This document shows, piece by piece, positions 23,947 through 33,004 of a stretch of 33,431 bases of DNA. Position 1 is the first letter of the stretch. The number at the start of each line of letters is the position of its first letter. The stretch covers positions 1 through 33,431 of the forward strand of contig JAAETI010000248.1 in assembly GCA_024228555.1 (NCBI GenBank), read 5' to 3'. Origin of the DNA: a bacterium (lineage in GTDB: Bacteria > Actinomycetota > Acidimicrobiia > Spongiisociales > UBA5794). The notes below the pieces were generated by a model. The model was not told where the DNA came from. It was given only the letters and a program-made list of their open reading frames with translations, and searched no databases. The position numbers and the translations under genes were made by a program.

Positions 23947-25554
23947 ATGCGCTTGGGTCCCCGACAGAAAGTCGGCGCTTGGGCAACCGCTGTTGCGCTC
24001 GTCATCGTTGGCATCAGCCCGCTGTTGTCTCCTGCCGTTAATCCTGCGAATGCACCTGAGCATGAGTTCTCAGCTGAACGAGCCATGGGCCATGTCAAGG
24101 CGATTGGCCGCGAGCCGCATCCGATGGGATCGGCAGAAAATGCCCGGGTCCGCGACTACATCGTCGCCCAGCTTCGGGAACTCGGATTGGACCCGGAACT
24201 GCAGACGATCTCGTCTCCTGACTACTTCGCCCCACCGGGCCACCAAGTGGACGTCACCAACATCATCGCCACCGTTAGGGGGACCGCAAACACGAAGGCC
24301 GTCGCGCTGATGGCACACTACGACACGGTTCCGAGCACCCCCGGAGCAAACGACAACTCCACAGCAGTGGCCGCACTTCTTGAAACCGCTCGCGCCGTCC
24401 TGGCGGGCCCGCGCCCCAATAACGACCTGATCTTGCTCTTCACGGACGCTGAGGAGCCCTCCCCCCGCCCTGGATCGAAAGCGTTGCTGCGCCATCGTGT
24501 CGCCAGCGAGATTGGATTCATCGTCAACCTGGAGGCCGCAGGCGGGACCGGCGCCTCGCTGCTTGCAGAGGTGAGCGGCTCGACGTCGTGGGTAGTAGGC
24601 GAATTGGCGGCTGCCTCGGCTGACCCGGTCGGGTACTCCGCGATAACCGAGATGACCAGCTTGTTCGGCGACCTTGGCACCGACTTCGATTCGTTTCAGA
24701 ACGCCGGGTATCCCGGGGTGCACTTCGCATACATGCACAACTCGCCGATCTACCACACGGCCGCGGACCATCTGGACTCGGTTGATCTTGGGTCATTGCA
24801 GCACCACGGCACCCATGCCCTCGGAATCGCCAGGCACTTCGGAAATCTGGATCTGGCGGTAGTCCCCGACAAAGGGAAATCGACGTTCTTTGCGGTTGGA
24901 CCCGCTTTCGTTCGCTATCCCGCTTCGGTGTCACTCCCGCTCGCCATAGTTGCGTTTGTCGGATTCGGCTGGGCAGTCGTTCGTTTGGGCACGCCACGAA
25001 GGGCGTCGGCCGTTGCTCGCAGCGCCGGCAGAACACTCGCGGCTGCGCTGGCAACAGCAATAGCGGGAACCATGATCTGGCTAGCCCTGGTTGCGGTTCG
25101 GTCGAAGCCGGGCCTAATCGAGAGCTGGGTGTACCTCGGCCTTCTGCTCGGTGTTGGCATGTTCGGCTATCGGTGGCTCGGGCCACGTCAGTCCCCTGCG
25201 GCAAGGGCAGGCGGTGTTGCGCTGTGGGCTGTCATCGGACTGGGGCTGGCAATCATCAGCCCCGCCTCGGCCTATCTGTTTGCCTGGCCGGCACTAGGGG
25301 CGGCGGTGTCCCTCGGCATCAGTCTGCGCTCGGGTAACCGATATCACTTCGCTCAGTTTGCGGTCGTTGCGGTACCCACGCTTCTCGTTGCAACACCAAT
25401 CGTCGACATCATCTTTCAGATGTCACAACCGCGCTCCGGTAACCCCGACTCCAGTATCCCCTACGTTGCCGTTGCAGCCCTATTCCTCGGGGTTCTAGCC
25501 ATCGCGCTGCTACGAGACGCTTGGCCGACCCCTCCTAGCGAGGTTCCAGAATGA
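23947..25554 (+). CDS. M28-family membrane zinc peptidase
   Basis: A 535-residue protein with one N-terminal membrane segment (WATAVALVIVGISPLL), an M28 aminopeptidase-type domain at about residues 40-300, and some six hydrophobic segments in the last 230 residues. Zinc ligands and catalytic acids are visible: His124 in MAHYDTVP, Asp136 in GANDNSTA, Glu169-Glu170 in TDAEEPS, Glu196 in NLEAAGG and His270 in IYHTAAD. The layout recalls membrane-anchored M28 proteases such as the yeast vacuolar Pff1 type. The catalytic domain should face outward, trimming peptides. The last 20 bases overlap the convergent nitroreductase gene. GGAGG lies just before the ATG. Confidence 0.91.
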   Translation: MRLGPRQKVGAWATAVALVIVGISPLLSPAVNPANAPEHEFSAERAMGHVKAIGREPHPMGSAENARVRDYIVAQLRELGLDPELQTISSPDYFAPPGHQVDVTNIIATVRGTANTKAVALMAHYDTVPSTPGANDNSTAVAALLETARAVLAGPRPNNDLILLFTDAEEPSPRPGSKALLRHRVASEIGFIVNLEAAGGTGASLLAEVSGSTSWVVGELAAASADPVGYSAITEMTSLFGDLGTDFDSFQNAGYPGVHFAYMHNSPIYHTAADHLDSVDLGSLQHHGTHALGIARHFGNLDLAVVPDKGKSTFFAVGPAFVRYPASVSLPLAIVAFVGFGWAVVRLGTPRRASAVARSAGRTLAAALATAIAGTMIWLALVAVRSKPGLIESWVYLGLLLGVGMFGYRWLGPRQSPAARAGGVALWAVIGLGLAIISPASAYLFAWPALGAAVSLGISLRSGNRYHFAQFAVVAVPTLLVATPIVDIIFQMSQPRSGNPDSSIPYVAVAALFLGVLAIALLRDAWPTPPSEVPE

Positions 25555-25951
25555 CTACGGGAATGGCCCGGTCGGTCTTCGACTCATAGTCACCAAAGCG
25601 AGGCTCAGCTGTCACGACCTTGGCCCACAGCTCATCACGTTGCGCCCCCGCGTCACGAGCCGATACCTGAATCTCTTCACCACGGACGTTGACAGTCGTG
25701 TCGGGGTTGGCGAGGAGGTTGTAGTACCAGCCGGGGTTGTGCTCATCCCCGCCTGCGGACGCGATTATCAAGTAGTCGTCTTCCTCCCTGAGGAACATCA
25801 AAGGGGTGTCGCGCACCTTGCCGCTCTTGGCGCCGCGGTGAGTGAGGACGAGGACAGATCCCTCATCGCCGCCACCAAAGAACCGGCCTCCGGTCAGCTT
25901 ATAGAGCTTGGCGTGCCATCCAGTAAACAAACGGAATAAGAACTTGCCCAC
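25535..25951 (-). CDS. Deazaflavin (F420)-dependent nitroreductase family protein
   Basis: A 138-residue protein of the DDN/F420H2-dependent quinone reductase family. Typical elements are the start FTGWHAKLYKLTGGRFFG, the beta-strand VLVLTHRGAKSGKVRDTPL and the conserved HNPGWYYNLLANPDTTVNVRG. Members use reduced F420 to reduce quinones, nitro compounds or unsaturated substrates, and are mostly found in actinobacteria and other F420 producers. The substrate is unknown. It lies just downstream of gltD on the same strand after about 20 bases, and could be transcribed with gltBD. Confidence 0.92.
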   Translation of the reverse strand: MGKFLFRLFTGWHAKLYKLTGGRFFGGGDEGSVLVLTHRGAKSGKVRDTPLMFLREEDDYLIIASAGGDEHNPGWYYNLLANPDTTVNVRGEEIQVSARDAGAQRDELWAKVVTAEPRFGDYESKTDRAIPVVILEPR

Positions 25952-25972
25952 TTTGTCGTCCTTCCTTGCCCG

Positions 25973-27412
25973 CTAGCGCGGGAGATCGCTGCTCCCCATG
26001 AGAAACTCATCAACTGCCCGAGCACATTGACGGCCCTCCCTGATGGCCCACACCACCAGCGACTGGCCTCGTCGCATGTCACCTGCAGCGAACACACCGG
26101 GGACACTCGTTGCATAGTCGTCTGTGGATGCGTCCACGTTGCCTCGATGATCCAGCTCGACCGCAAGCTCGGCGACGAGACCCTCATGAATCGGGCTGAC
26201 GAAGCCCATCGCCAACAGCACCAGGTCTGCCTTCAGCTCGAACTCGCTCCCGGCGACCTCTGTCATCTCCCAGCGCCCGTCGACCTGTTGCCAATCGACG
26301 GCAACTCCGTGCAGCGCCAAGACCTTGCCGTCGCTGCCTTCGAAACGGGATGTCGACACAGCCCAAAGACGCTTGCATCCTTCGTCGTGGGACGTCGAAG
26401 TGCGAAGCCTGCTCGGCCAGTTCGGCCAGGTGAGCATCTTGTCTGGCACCTCGGGAGGCCGTGGCAGCAATTCCAGTTGGGTAACGGATGCGGCACCTTG
26501 GCGAGTGGAGGTACCTACGCAGTCCGCCCCGGTGTCACCGCCACCGATAACCACAACATGTTTGCCTTCTGCGGAGATCGCCGACACGTCGCCAAGGGAC
26601 TCCTGGCCGACGCGACGGTTCTGTTGAGCAAGGAAGGGCATGGCGAAATGCACACCATCGAGGTCCCTCCCCGGAACAGGTAGATCGCGGGGGGTTTCAC
26701 AACCCGCGGCCAACACCACGGCGTCGTAGCCTTCTACCAGTCGACTCACGGGCACGTTGACACCGACATGGCTGTTGACCCGGAAGCCCACCCCTTCAGC
26801 CTGCATCTGAGCTAAACGGCGGTCGATCGCCGACTTCTCGAGCTTGAAGTCGGGGATGCCGTAGCGGAGCAGACCACCAATCTTGGCGTTCTTCTCGAAT
26901 ACCTTCACGTGGTGACCGGCCCGCGCCAACTGTTGTGCGGCAGCCAGCCCCGAAGGGCCCGACCCGACAACGGCCACCCGCTTGTCGGTGCGCCAGGCGG
27001 GAATCCTTGGCTCGATCCACCGGTTCTGCCAGGCCTTCTCGATGACGGAGTACTCAATTGTCTTGATGGTGACCGGCGAGTCCTGCAGATTGAGCGTGCA
27101 TGCTTCTTCGCACGGCGCTGGACAAACCCGGCCGGTGAACTCAGGGAAGTTGTTCGTCGAGTGCAGTACCTCGATTGCCTCGCGCCAGTTGTCGCGGTAC
27201 ACAAGATCGTTCCAGTCGGGAATGATGTTGTCGACGGGACAGCCGAAATGGCAGTAGGGAACCCCACAGTCGATACACCGGGCCCCTTGCTGAGCGACGG
27301 CGGCATCGGTCAGCGGGATTGAGAATTCGCGATAGTCGGCGGTCCTTTCCGCAACCGGCAGGTAACCGCGGTCCTTGCGCTCGATACGCTGGAAGCCTGT
27401 TGGGGAACCCAT
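25973..27412 (-). CDS. gltD: Glutamate synthase small subunit
   Basis: A 479-residue GltD of normal length. Cys46, Cys49, Cys54 and Cys58 ([13 protein letters not shown]) and Cys97, Cys101 and Cys105 (CPAPCEEAC) lie in the N-terminal [4Fe-4S] cluster domain. The FAD-binding motif is [21 protein letters not shown] near residue 146, and the NADPH-binding motif is [13 protein letters not shown] near 287. It takes electrons from NADPH and passes them through FAD and Fe-S clusters to GltB for glutamate formation from glutamine and 2-oxoglutarate. The ATG directly follows the gltB stop, with GGGAGGGG as its ribosome site inside gltB. Confidence 0.97.
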   Translation of the reverse strand: MGSPTGFQRIERKDRGYLPVAERTADYREFSIPLTDAAVAQQGARCIDCGVPYCHFGCPVDNIIPDWNDLVYRDNWREAIEVLHSTNNFPEFTGRVCPAPCEEACTLNLQDSPVTIKTIEYSVIEKAWQNRWIEPRIPAWRTDKRVAVVGSGPSGLAAAQQLARAGHHVKVFEKNAKIGGLLRYGIPDFKLEKSAIDRRLAQMQAEGVGFRVNSHVGVNVPVSRLVEGYDAVVLAAGCETPRDLPVPGRDLDGVHFAMPFLAQQNRRVGQESLGDVSAISAEGKHVVVIGGGDTGADCVGTSTRQGAASVTQLELLPRPPEVPDKMLTWPNWPSRLRTSTSHDEGCKRLWAVSTSRFEGSDGKVLALHGVAVDWQQVDGRWEMTEVAGSEFELKADLVLLAMGFVSPIHEGLVAELAVELDHRGNVDASTDDYATSVPGVFAAGDMRRGQSLVVWAIREGRQCARAVDEFLMGSSDLPR

Positions 27413-30400
27413 CTACACCCCTCCCGAAGCTGTGACGCTCTGTTGCTCGAGGGCATTGCGGAACTCAACCGGCACAACTTTGTAGAACCGAGGCAGGTAC
27501 TCGTCGAAGTTGTCGAGGATCTCCTGAGCTCGCGAGCTACTGGTGAGCAGAGATTGACGTTCGATGAGGGTGCGCAGACGCCACACGTCGTAGCGAAGCG
27601 GATCTGCAAGCAACTCCTCAGGGCTTGGGTCGTCACTGACACCAAGCGGGGCCCCGTCATCGCCGCCGATTCGTTCGATGTCCACCATCTGCGGGTTGAT
27701 CCGCTGCTCGAAGTCCCCGGCATCATCGACCACATAGGCGATGCCGCCGCTCATACCGGCTCCGAAGTTGCGGCCGGCCTTGCCGATCACGACAACGCAC
27801 CCGCCGGTCATGTACTCACATCCGTGGTCACCGACACGCTCAACGACTGCGATCGCGCCAGAGTTGCGCACGGCGAAGCGCTCCCCGGCACCTCCGTTGA
27901 AGTAGCAGTCACCGGAGATCGCTCCGTAGAGCACGGTGTTGCCGAGGATGATGTTCTCACGAGGAACGGTGATCCCTTGAGGAGCGGCCTCGATGATCAC
28001 ACGCCCGCCCGACAGGCCCTTGCCGACGTAGTCATTGGCGTCGCCCTCGAGATGAAGAGTGACACCATGGGCGAGCCAGGCTCCAAAGCTCTGTCCGGCC
28101 GTTCCATCCAGCTTGATGTTGATAGTGCCCTGGGGCAGACCCGCATGACCGTAACGACGAGCAACTTCGCCCGAGAGCATGGCCCCGACAGTCAGGTTCG
28201 TGTTGGCGATCGGCAGCTGGAATGAGACCCGCTCGCCGTTGTCGAGAGCCGGCATGGATTTCTCAATCAAGGTGTTGTCGAGAGCGATCTCGAGGTTGTG
28301 ATCCTGGCTTTCGGTGTTGCTGATGGCCACCCCGGGGGCAGGTTCGGGCTTATAGAGCAATCGGGAGAAGTCGAGGCCACGAGCCTTCCAATGGTCGACA
28401 GCCGTCTTCATCTTGATCCGGTCACTCTGACCGATCATCTCTGCATAGGTCCGGAAGCCGAGTCGGGCCATCAGTTCCCTTGCCTCCTCAGCAACAAACA
28501 TGAAGAAGTTCACCACGTGCTCCGGCTGACCGGGGAACAGCTTGCGCAGTTCCGGGTCCTGAGTGGCCACGCCCACAGGGCACGTGTTCAGGTGACACTT
28601 GCGCATCATGATGCAGCCCTGCGAGATGAGAGCACCAGTACCGAAGCCAACTTCGTCGGCCCCGAGAAGTGCGGCGACAACAACATCTCGCCCGGTGCGG
28701 ATGCCGCCGTCGGTTTGCACCGCGATGCGACCCCGCAGCTCATTCGCCACCAGTGTCTGATGGGTCTCGGCCAGACCGATCTCCCAGTGCGACCCGGCCT
28801 GCATCACAGAAGTGAGCGGACTGGCACCAGTCCCGCCGTCATTGCCCGAGACGAGCACATGGTCGGCGTAGGCCTTCGCAACGCCAGCAGCAATGGTCCC
28901 CACTCCCACTTCGGAAACCAGCTTGACGCTGATCCGGGCATAGGGGTTGACGTTCTTGAGGTCGAGGATCAGTTGCTTGAGATCCTCAATCGAATAGATG
29001 TCGTGGTGGGGGGGTGGCGAGATCAATCCAACCCCTGGCGTCGAGTGGCGCACCTTGGCGATCCAGTCGTTCACCTTGTGCCCGGGGAGCTGACCGCCCT
29101 CCCCCGGCTTGGCACCCTGGGCCATCTTGATCTGAACGTCGTCGGCGTTCACCAGGTATTCAGTGGTGACTCCAAACCGTCCCGACGCAACTTGCTTGAC
29201 GGCTGACCGCATCGAGTCGCCATTCTCCATCGGCTGGAAACGACTCGGTTCTTCGCCACCTTCACCGGTATTGGACTTCGCCCCGATCCGGTTCATCGCA
29301 ATCGCCAGATTGGTGTGGGCCTCCCACGAGATTGATCCAAACGACATGGCGCCGGTGGCGAATCTCTTGACGATCTCCGCAGCAGGCTCAACTTCGTCGA
29401 GCGGGATCGATTCAGGGAGATAATCCAATTCGAACAGACCGCGCAGGTTCTTGAGGCTACGGACTTGGCTATCTACCTCTGCGGTGTACTTCTGGAACAG
29501 GTCGTAGTCGCCAGAACGAACTGCATGCTGCAGATTCGAGATGGTCTCGGGGGTCCAGACATGGTCCTCACCCCGCAGCCGGAACGCGTAGTCACCACCG
29601 ACATCGAGCTCAGTCGTCGTGAACGCCTTCGCCCCAAACGCATCCTCATGGCGACACACCGTCTCAGCGGCGATTTCATCCAGCCCGATCCCCTCGATGA
29701 CCGAGGGCGTGCCGGTGAAGTAGCTATCGATGAAGCGGGCGTTGAGCCCGATGGCATCAAAAATCTGCGCCCCGCAATACGACTGGAACGTGGAAATGCC
29801 CATCTTGGACATCACCTTCAGCATTCCCTTGTTGATCGCCTTGGTGTAGCGCTGCTCGGCTTCCTCCGGCGTGGGCACACCATCCAGCTCATCAATGAGG
29901 GAGTGGATAACGTCAAAGGCGAGGTACGGGTTGATAGCCTCGGCGCCATAGCCGCCCAGTAGACAGAAATCGTGAACCTGGCGCGCTTCGCCGGTCTCGA
30001 CAACAAGCCCAACCTCAGTGCGCAAACCCTCGTTTATCAGATGATGGTGAACGGCTGCGGTCGCCAAGAGCGCCGGAATGGCGATGCGCTCCACGTCCTG
30101 ATGACGGTCGGAAAGGATCAGGATATTGCGACCCTCTCTCACCAGGGCGGTCGCTCGTTCACACAACTCCTGCAATGCCCCGCGCATACCGGATGCACCC
30201 TCGGTTGCCGGATAGCAAATGCTCAGTTTCTTGGTGCGGAACGCGTTGTCGACGTGATTCTCGATCCGCTGCACCCGCTCGAGGTCAACGTTCGTGAGTA
30301 TCGGATGCGAAACCTCGAGCCGCTTATGAGTACCTCCGGTGTTGAGCGCCAACAGGTTGGGCCGGGGCCCAATCAGCGACACCAATGACATGACCGTCTC

Positions 30401-32026
30401 TTCGCGGATCGGATCGATCGGTGGGTTGGTGACCTGAGCGAACCGCTCCTTGAAGTAGTCATAGAGCATCTTGGATCGGTTCGAGAGCACCGCAGGGGGC
30501 GTATCGCGCCCCATCGAGCCTATGGGGTCCTTGGCGGCGACGGCCATCGGCTTCAGGAAGAATTCGACGTCCTCCTTTGTGTATCCGAAAGCCCGCTGTG
30601 CCTTGCGCAGCGTCTCAGAATCGGGTCCCATCGCGGCAACCTCCGATGGAAGCTGCCTCAGATGGATCTGCGTCTCGTTCAACCATTGTTGATAGGGCTT
30701 GGCCCCGGACAGGCTGTCCTTGAGCTCGGCATCCTCGATGATCCGACCTTGCTCGAGATCGATCAACAGCATCTTCCCCGGCTGGAGACGCCACTTCTTG
30801 ACAATCTTCTCTTCGGGAATATCGAGGACGCCCATTTCGGATGCGAGCACCACAAGATCGTCGTCGGTGACGAAGTAACGGGACGGCCGCAGGCCATTGC
30901 GATCGAGTGTGGCACCGATCTGCCGACCGTCGGAGAATGCAACCGCGGCCGGACCATCCCACGGTTCCATGACCGCAGCGTGGTACTCGTAGAAGGCTTT
31001 GCGGCCTGCGTCCATGAGGGAGTTGTCGGCCCAGGCCTCGGGGATCATCAGCATCATTGCGTGCCCGAGCGAATAACCGCCGGCGAGCAACAGTTCGAGC
31101 GCGTTGTCGAACGTAGCCGAGTCGGAAGCCCCATCGCCAATGAGCGGCCACAGCTTCTCCAGATCGTCCCCAATGATCTCGGAGGACATGTTGTGCCGAC
31201 GGGCCATCATCCAGTTGACGTTCCCTTGAACGGTGTTGATCTCACCGTTGTGACATAGGAAGCGGAAAGGTTGGGCCAGACGCCAAGACGGTGAGGTGTT
31301 GGTCGAGAAGCGTTGATGGATAAGGGCGAGGGCGGACTCGACTCGCTCATCGACAAGATCCGGGTAGTACGTGGCGAGATGCTCTGCGAGCATCATCCCT
31401 TTGTAAGTGATGGTCCGCGCCGAAAGCGTTGTCACGTAGAACTCGCCACGCTCAATCAGATAGGATGCACGTTGTCCGAGCTGGATATGCGCCTGCTTTC
31501 GGATGACGTAGAGCTTCCGCTCGAAGTGATCGCTGTCCACAACATCGTCACCACGACCGACAAATAGCTGGCGAATGACAGGTTCGATCGGCTTGACGCT
31601 CTCCCCGAGACAGGACGGGTCGACGGGAACATCACGCCAGCCCAGCATCTTCTGACCTTCACGGATGACAAGTTCGACGAGAAGGTTCTCTGCGACAATC
31701 CGATCGATCGGATCCTGCGGGAGAAAGATCATGCCGACGCCGTAATCCCCTGCCTGAGGCAGTTCGACGCCCTGCGCAGCCATTTCTGGACGGAAGAATG
31801 CATCGGGAATCTGGATGAGCATCCCGGCACCGTCGCCGGCCAGTGGATCGGCTCCGACCGCACCACGATGGGTCAGGTTGGCGAGAACCGTGAGACCTTG
31901 GTCGACGATCTGGTGGGTCTTACGGCCCTTGATGTCCGCCACAAAGCCGATACCGCAGGCATCGTGATCAAATGCAGGGTCATAAAGCCCTTCCGGCTGT
32001 CTCAATTGGCCGTGCTCCGTGTCCAT
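27413..32026 (-). CDS. gltB: Glutamate synthase large subunit
   Basis: A 1537-residue full-length GltB. Its class II glutaminase domain begins at Cys24 in DACGIGFV, so residues 1-23 are likely a removed propeptide. A central linker domain follows, then the FMN synthase domain at roughly 850-1220, including GAKSNTGEGGE and the [3Fe-4S] cysteines in GCIMMRKCHLNTCPVGVAT near residue 1140. The C-terminal GXGXG beta-helix domain includes GGRVIIEAAPQ and GGCVVVIGKAGRNFGAGMSGG. It releases ammonia from glutamine, channels it to 2-oxoglutarate, and reduces the imine to glutamate. The Shine-Dalgarno sequence is GAGGGCAG. It is first gene of the gltBD operon. Confidence 0.98.
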   Translation of the reverse strand: MDTEHGQLRQPEGLYDPAFDHDACGIGFVADIKGRKTHQIVDQGLTVLANLTHRGAVGADPLAGDGAGMLIQIPDAFFRPEMAAQGVELPQAGDYGVGMIFLPQDPIDRIVAENLLVELVIREGQKMLGWRDVPVDPSCLGESVKPIEPVIRQLFVGRGDDVVDSDHFERKLYVIRKQAHIQLGQRASYLIERGEFYVTTLSARTITYKGMMLAEHLATYYPDLVDERVESALALIHQRFSTNTSPSWRLAQPFRFLCHNGEINTVQGNVNWMMARRHNMSSEIIGDDLEKLWPLIGDGASDSATFDNALELLLAGGYSLGHAMMLMIPEAWADNSLMDAGRKAFYEYHAAVMEPWDGPAAVAFSDGRQIGATLDRNGLRPSRYFVTDDDLVVLASEMGVLDIPEEKIVKKWRLQPGKMLLIDLEQGRIIEDAELKDSLSGAKPYQQWLNETQIHLRQLPSEVAAMGPDSETLRKAQRAFGYTKEDVEFFLKPMAVAAKDPIGSMGRDTPPAVLSNRSKMLYDYFKERFAQVTNPPIDPIREETVMSLVSLIGPRPNLLALNTGGTHKRLEVSHPILTNVDLERVQRIENHVDNAFRTKKLSICYPATEGASGMRGALQELCERATALVREGRNILILSDRHQDVERIAIPALLATAAVHHHLINEGLRTEVGLVVETGEARQVHDFCLLGGYGAEAINPYLAFDVIHSLIDELDGVPTPEEAEQRYTKAINKGMLKVMSKMGISTFQSYCGAQIFDAIGLNARFIDSYFTGTPSVIEGIGLDEIAAETVCRHEDAFGAKAFTTTELDVGGDYAFRLRGEDHVWTPETISNLQHAVRSGDYDLFQKYTAEVDSQVRSLKNLRGLFELDYLPESIPLDEVEPAAEIVKRFATGAMSFGSISWEAHTNLAIAMNRIGAKSNTGEGGEEPSRFQPMENGDSMRSAVKQVASGRFGVTTEYLVNADDVQIKMAQGAKPGEGGQLPGHKVNDWIAKVRHSTPGVGLISPPPHHDIYSIEDLKQLILDLKNVNPYARISVKLVSEVGVGTIAAGVAKAYADHVLVSGNDGGTGASPLTSVMQAGSHWEIGLAETHQTLVANELRGRIAVQTDGGIRTGRDVVVAALLGADEVGFGTGALISQGCIMMRKCHLNTCPVGVATQDPELRKLFPGQPEHVVNFFMFVAEEARELMARLGFRTYAEMIGQSDRIKMKTAVDHWKARGLDFSRLLYKPEPAPGVAISNTESQDHNLEIALDNTLIEKSMPALDNGERVSFQLPIANTNLTVGAMLSGEVARRYGHAGLPQGTINIKLDGTAGQSFGAWLAHGVTLHLEGDANDYVGKGLSGGRVIIEAAPQGITVPRENIILGNTVLYGAISGDCYFNGGAGERFAVRNSGAIAVVERVGDHGCEYMTGGCVVVIGKAGRNFGAGMSGGIAYVVDDAGDFEQRINPQMVDIERIGGDDGAPLGVSDDPSPEELLADPLRYDVWRLRTLIERQSLLTSSSRAQEILDNFDEYLPRFYKVVPVEFRNALEQQSVTASGGV

Positions 32027-32141
32027 CTGCCCTCACATGCCCGTTCTGTTCAAGACCCATTCTGCGTGAGCGTACCCAGCGGTTAGTTCTTGTGCGAAGG
32101 CAGGACCCTAGACGGATTTTCTTGTGGCAAAAGCCGGGATT

Positions 32142-32160
32142 TGCGAATATGCGAATATTC
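32142..32160. repeat. Tandem TGCGAATA repeat with GAATATTC palindrome upstream of gltB
   Basis: TGCGAATA occurs twice in direct succession (32142-32157), and the second copy runs into the palindrome GAATATTC (32153-32160). This AT-rich patch lies in the 252-base divergent region between gltB and the kinase-like gene. A small hairpin GACCCT-TGTC-AGGGTC lies at 32181-32196. Either could be regulatory for gltBD; no known regulator consensus is recognised. Confidence 0.4.
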
Positions 32161-32278
32161 ACGGTGCTTGGCGCCGAAGGGACCCTTGTCAGGGTCTTTC
32201 AGGGCCATTGGCTCCTAGATCGCACCGCTCCCAGCACATACAATCGGGGTACACCGGATAATCAGGAGGCGCAGCATC

Positions 32279-32983
32279 ATGAGTCCCGCCAATCCGATAG
32301 AAAGATTCCTACGTGGCCACAGCTACGGCGCCAAGCCCGGTGACCCCCGACTGGACAGGATCAGACCTTTTGTGACGATCTCTCGGCAAGCGGGAGCCGG
32401 TGGACACACCCTTGCCAAGACTCTGCTCGAGACGTTCGAGCAACAACCAGACAAAGAGCTGTTTGGAGGTTGGGAGATGTTCGATCAGAAGCTGGTGACC
32501 ATGGTCGCCGAGGACCCTGACCTGAGAGTCTCTGTGGAGTCATTGCTCGCCGAGGAATACCACAGGACTGCCGATGATTTCTTCCGCCAGATCCTGACCG
32601 CCTCCACCCATCAGGACATCGTGGCGGATCGCATGTTCCGTCTCGTCCGGATGCTGGCCGAGGTTGGGAAGGCAATCATCGTCGGGCGCGCCGGCTCAGA
32701 AGTGACCAGAGGTCTCGGACCCGCCGCATCGGTCCGTCTCGTTGCATCCGAAGAGCGGCGACTAGCTCGGATGATGGAGCTCCACGGACGCTCCGAGAAG
32801 AAGGCTCAGGATGCCATGGATCGCCATGACTCAGGGAGAACACGGCTGCTCAAGAAGCACTTCCGCGTCAACATCGACGATCCGCTTCTGTACGACGCCA
32901 CCTGGAACACCGGGGCGGTGCCGTTTGGGACCATCGCAGACTGCATCGTCAACACGCTGCGGGACCGTGCTGCTGAGCTCTGA
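32279..32983 (+). CDS. Cytidylate-kinase-like family protein
   Basis: A 234-residue P-loop protein of the cytidylate-kinase-like family. The nucleotide-binding region starts at VTISRQAGAGGHTLAKTLLE (about residues 32-51), a variant of the GxxGxG(K/S) loop with no clear GKS/T. Later elements are IIVGRAGSEVTRGLGPAASVRLVASEERRLARM (about 137-170) and a C-terminal DPLLYDATWNTG that matches the family's substrate-side segment. It may phosphorylate a nucleotide or another small molecule; the substrate is not established for the family. AGGAGG upstream is an excellent ribosome site, and TACAAT at 32239-32244 may be its -10 box. Confidence 0.85.
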   Translation: MSPANPIERFLRGHSYGAKPGDPRLDRIRPFVTISRQAGAGGHTLAKTLLETFEQQPDKELFGGWEMFDQKLVTMVAEDPDLRVSVESLLAEEYHRTADDFFRQILTASTHQDIVADRMFRLVRMLAEVGKAIIVGRAGSEVTRGLGPAASVRLVASEERRLARMMELHGRSEKKAQDAMDRHDSGRTRLLKKHFRVNIDDPLLYDATWNTGAVPFGTIADCIVNTLRDRAAEL

Positions 32984-33004
32984 GAGCACCCGGCCAAGCG
33001 AGCG

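Noticed and set aside
32181-32196. GACCCT-TGTC-AGGGTC followed by TTTC as a terminator
   Set aside because: It lies between two divergent genes where no transcript should end, and the stem has only six pairs; it is mentioned only as possible leader structure.
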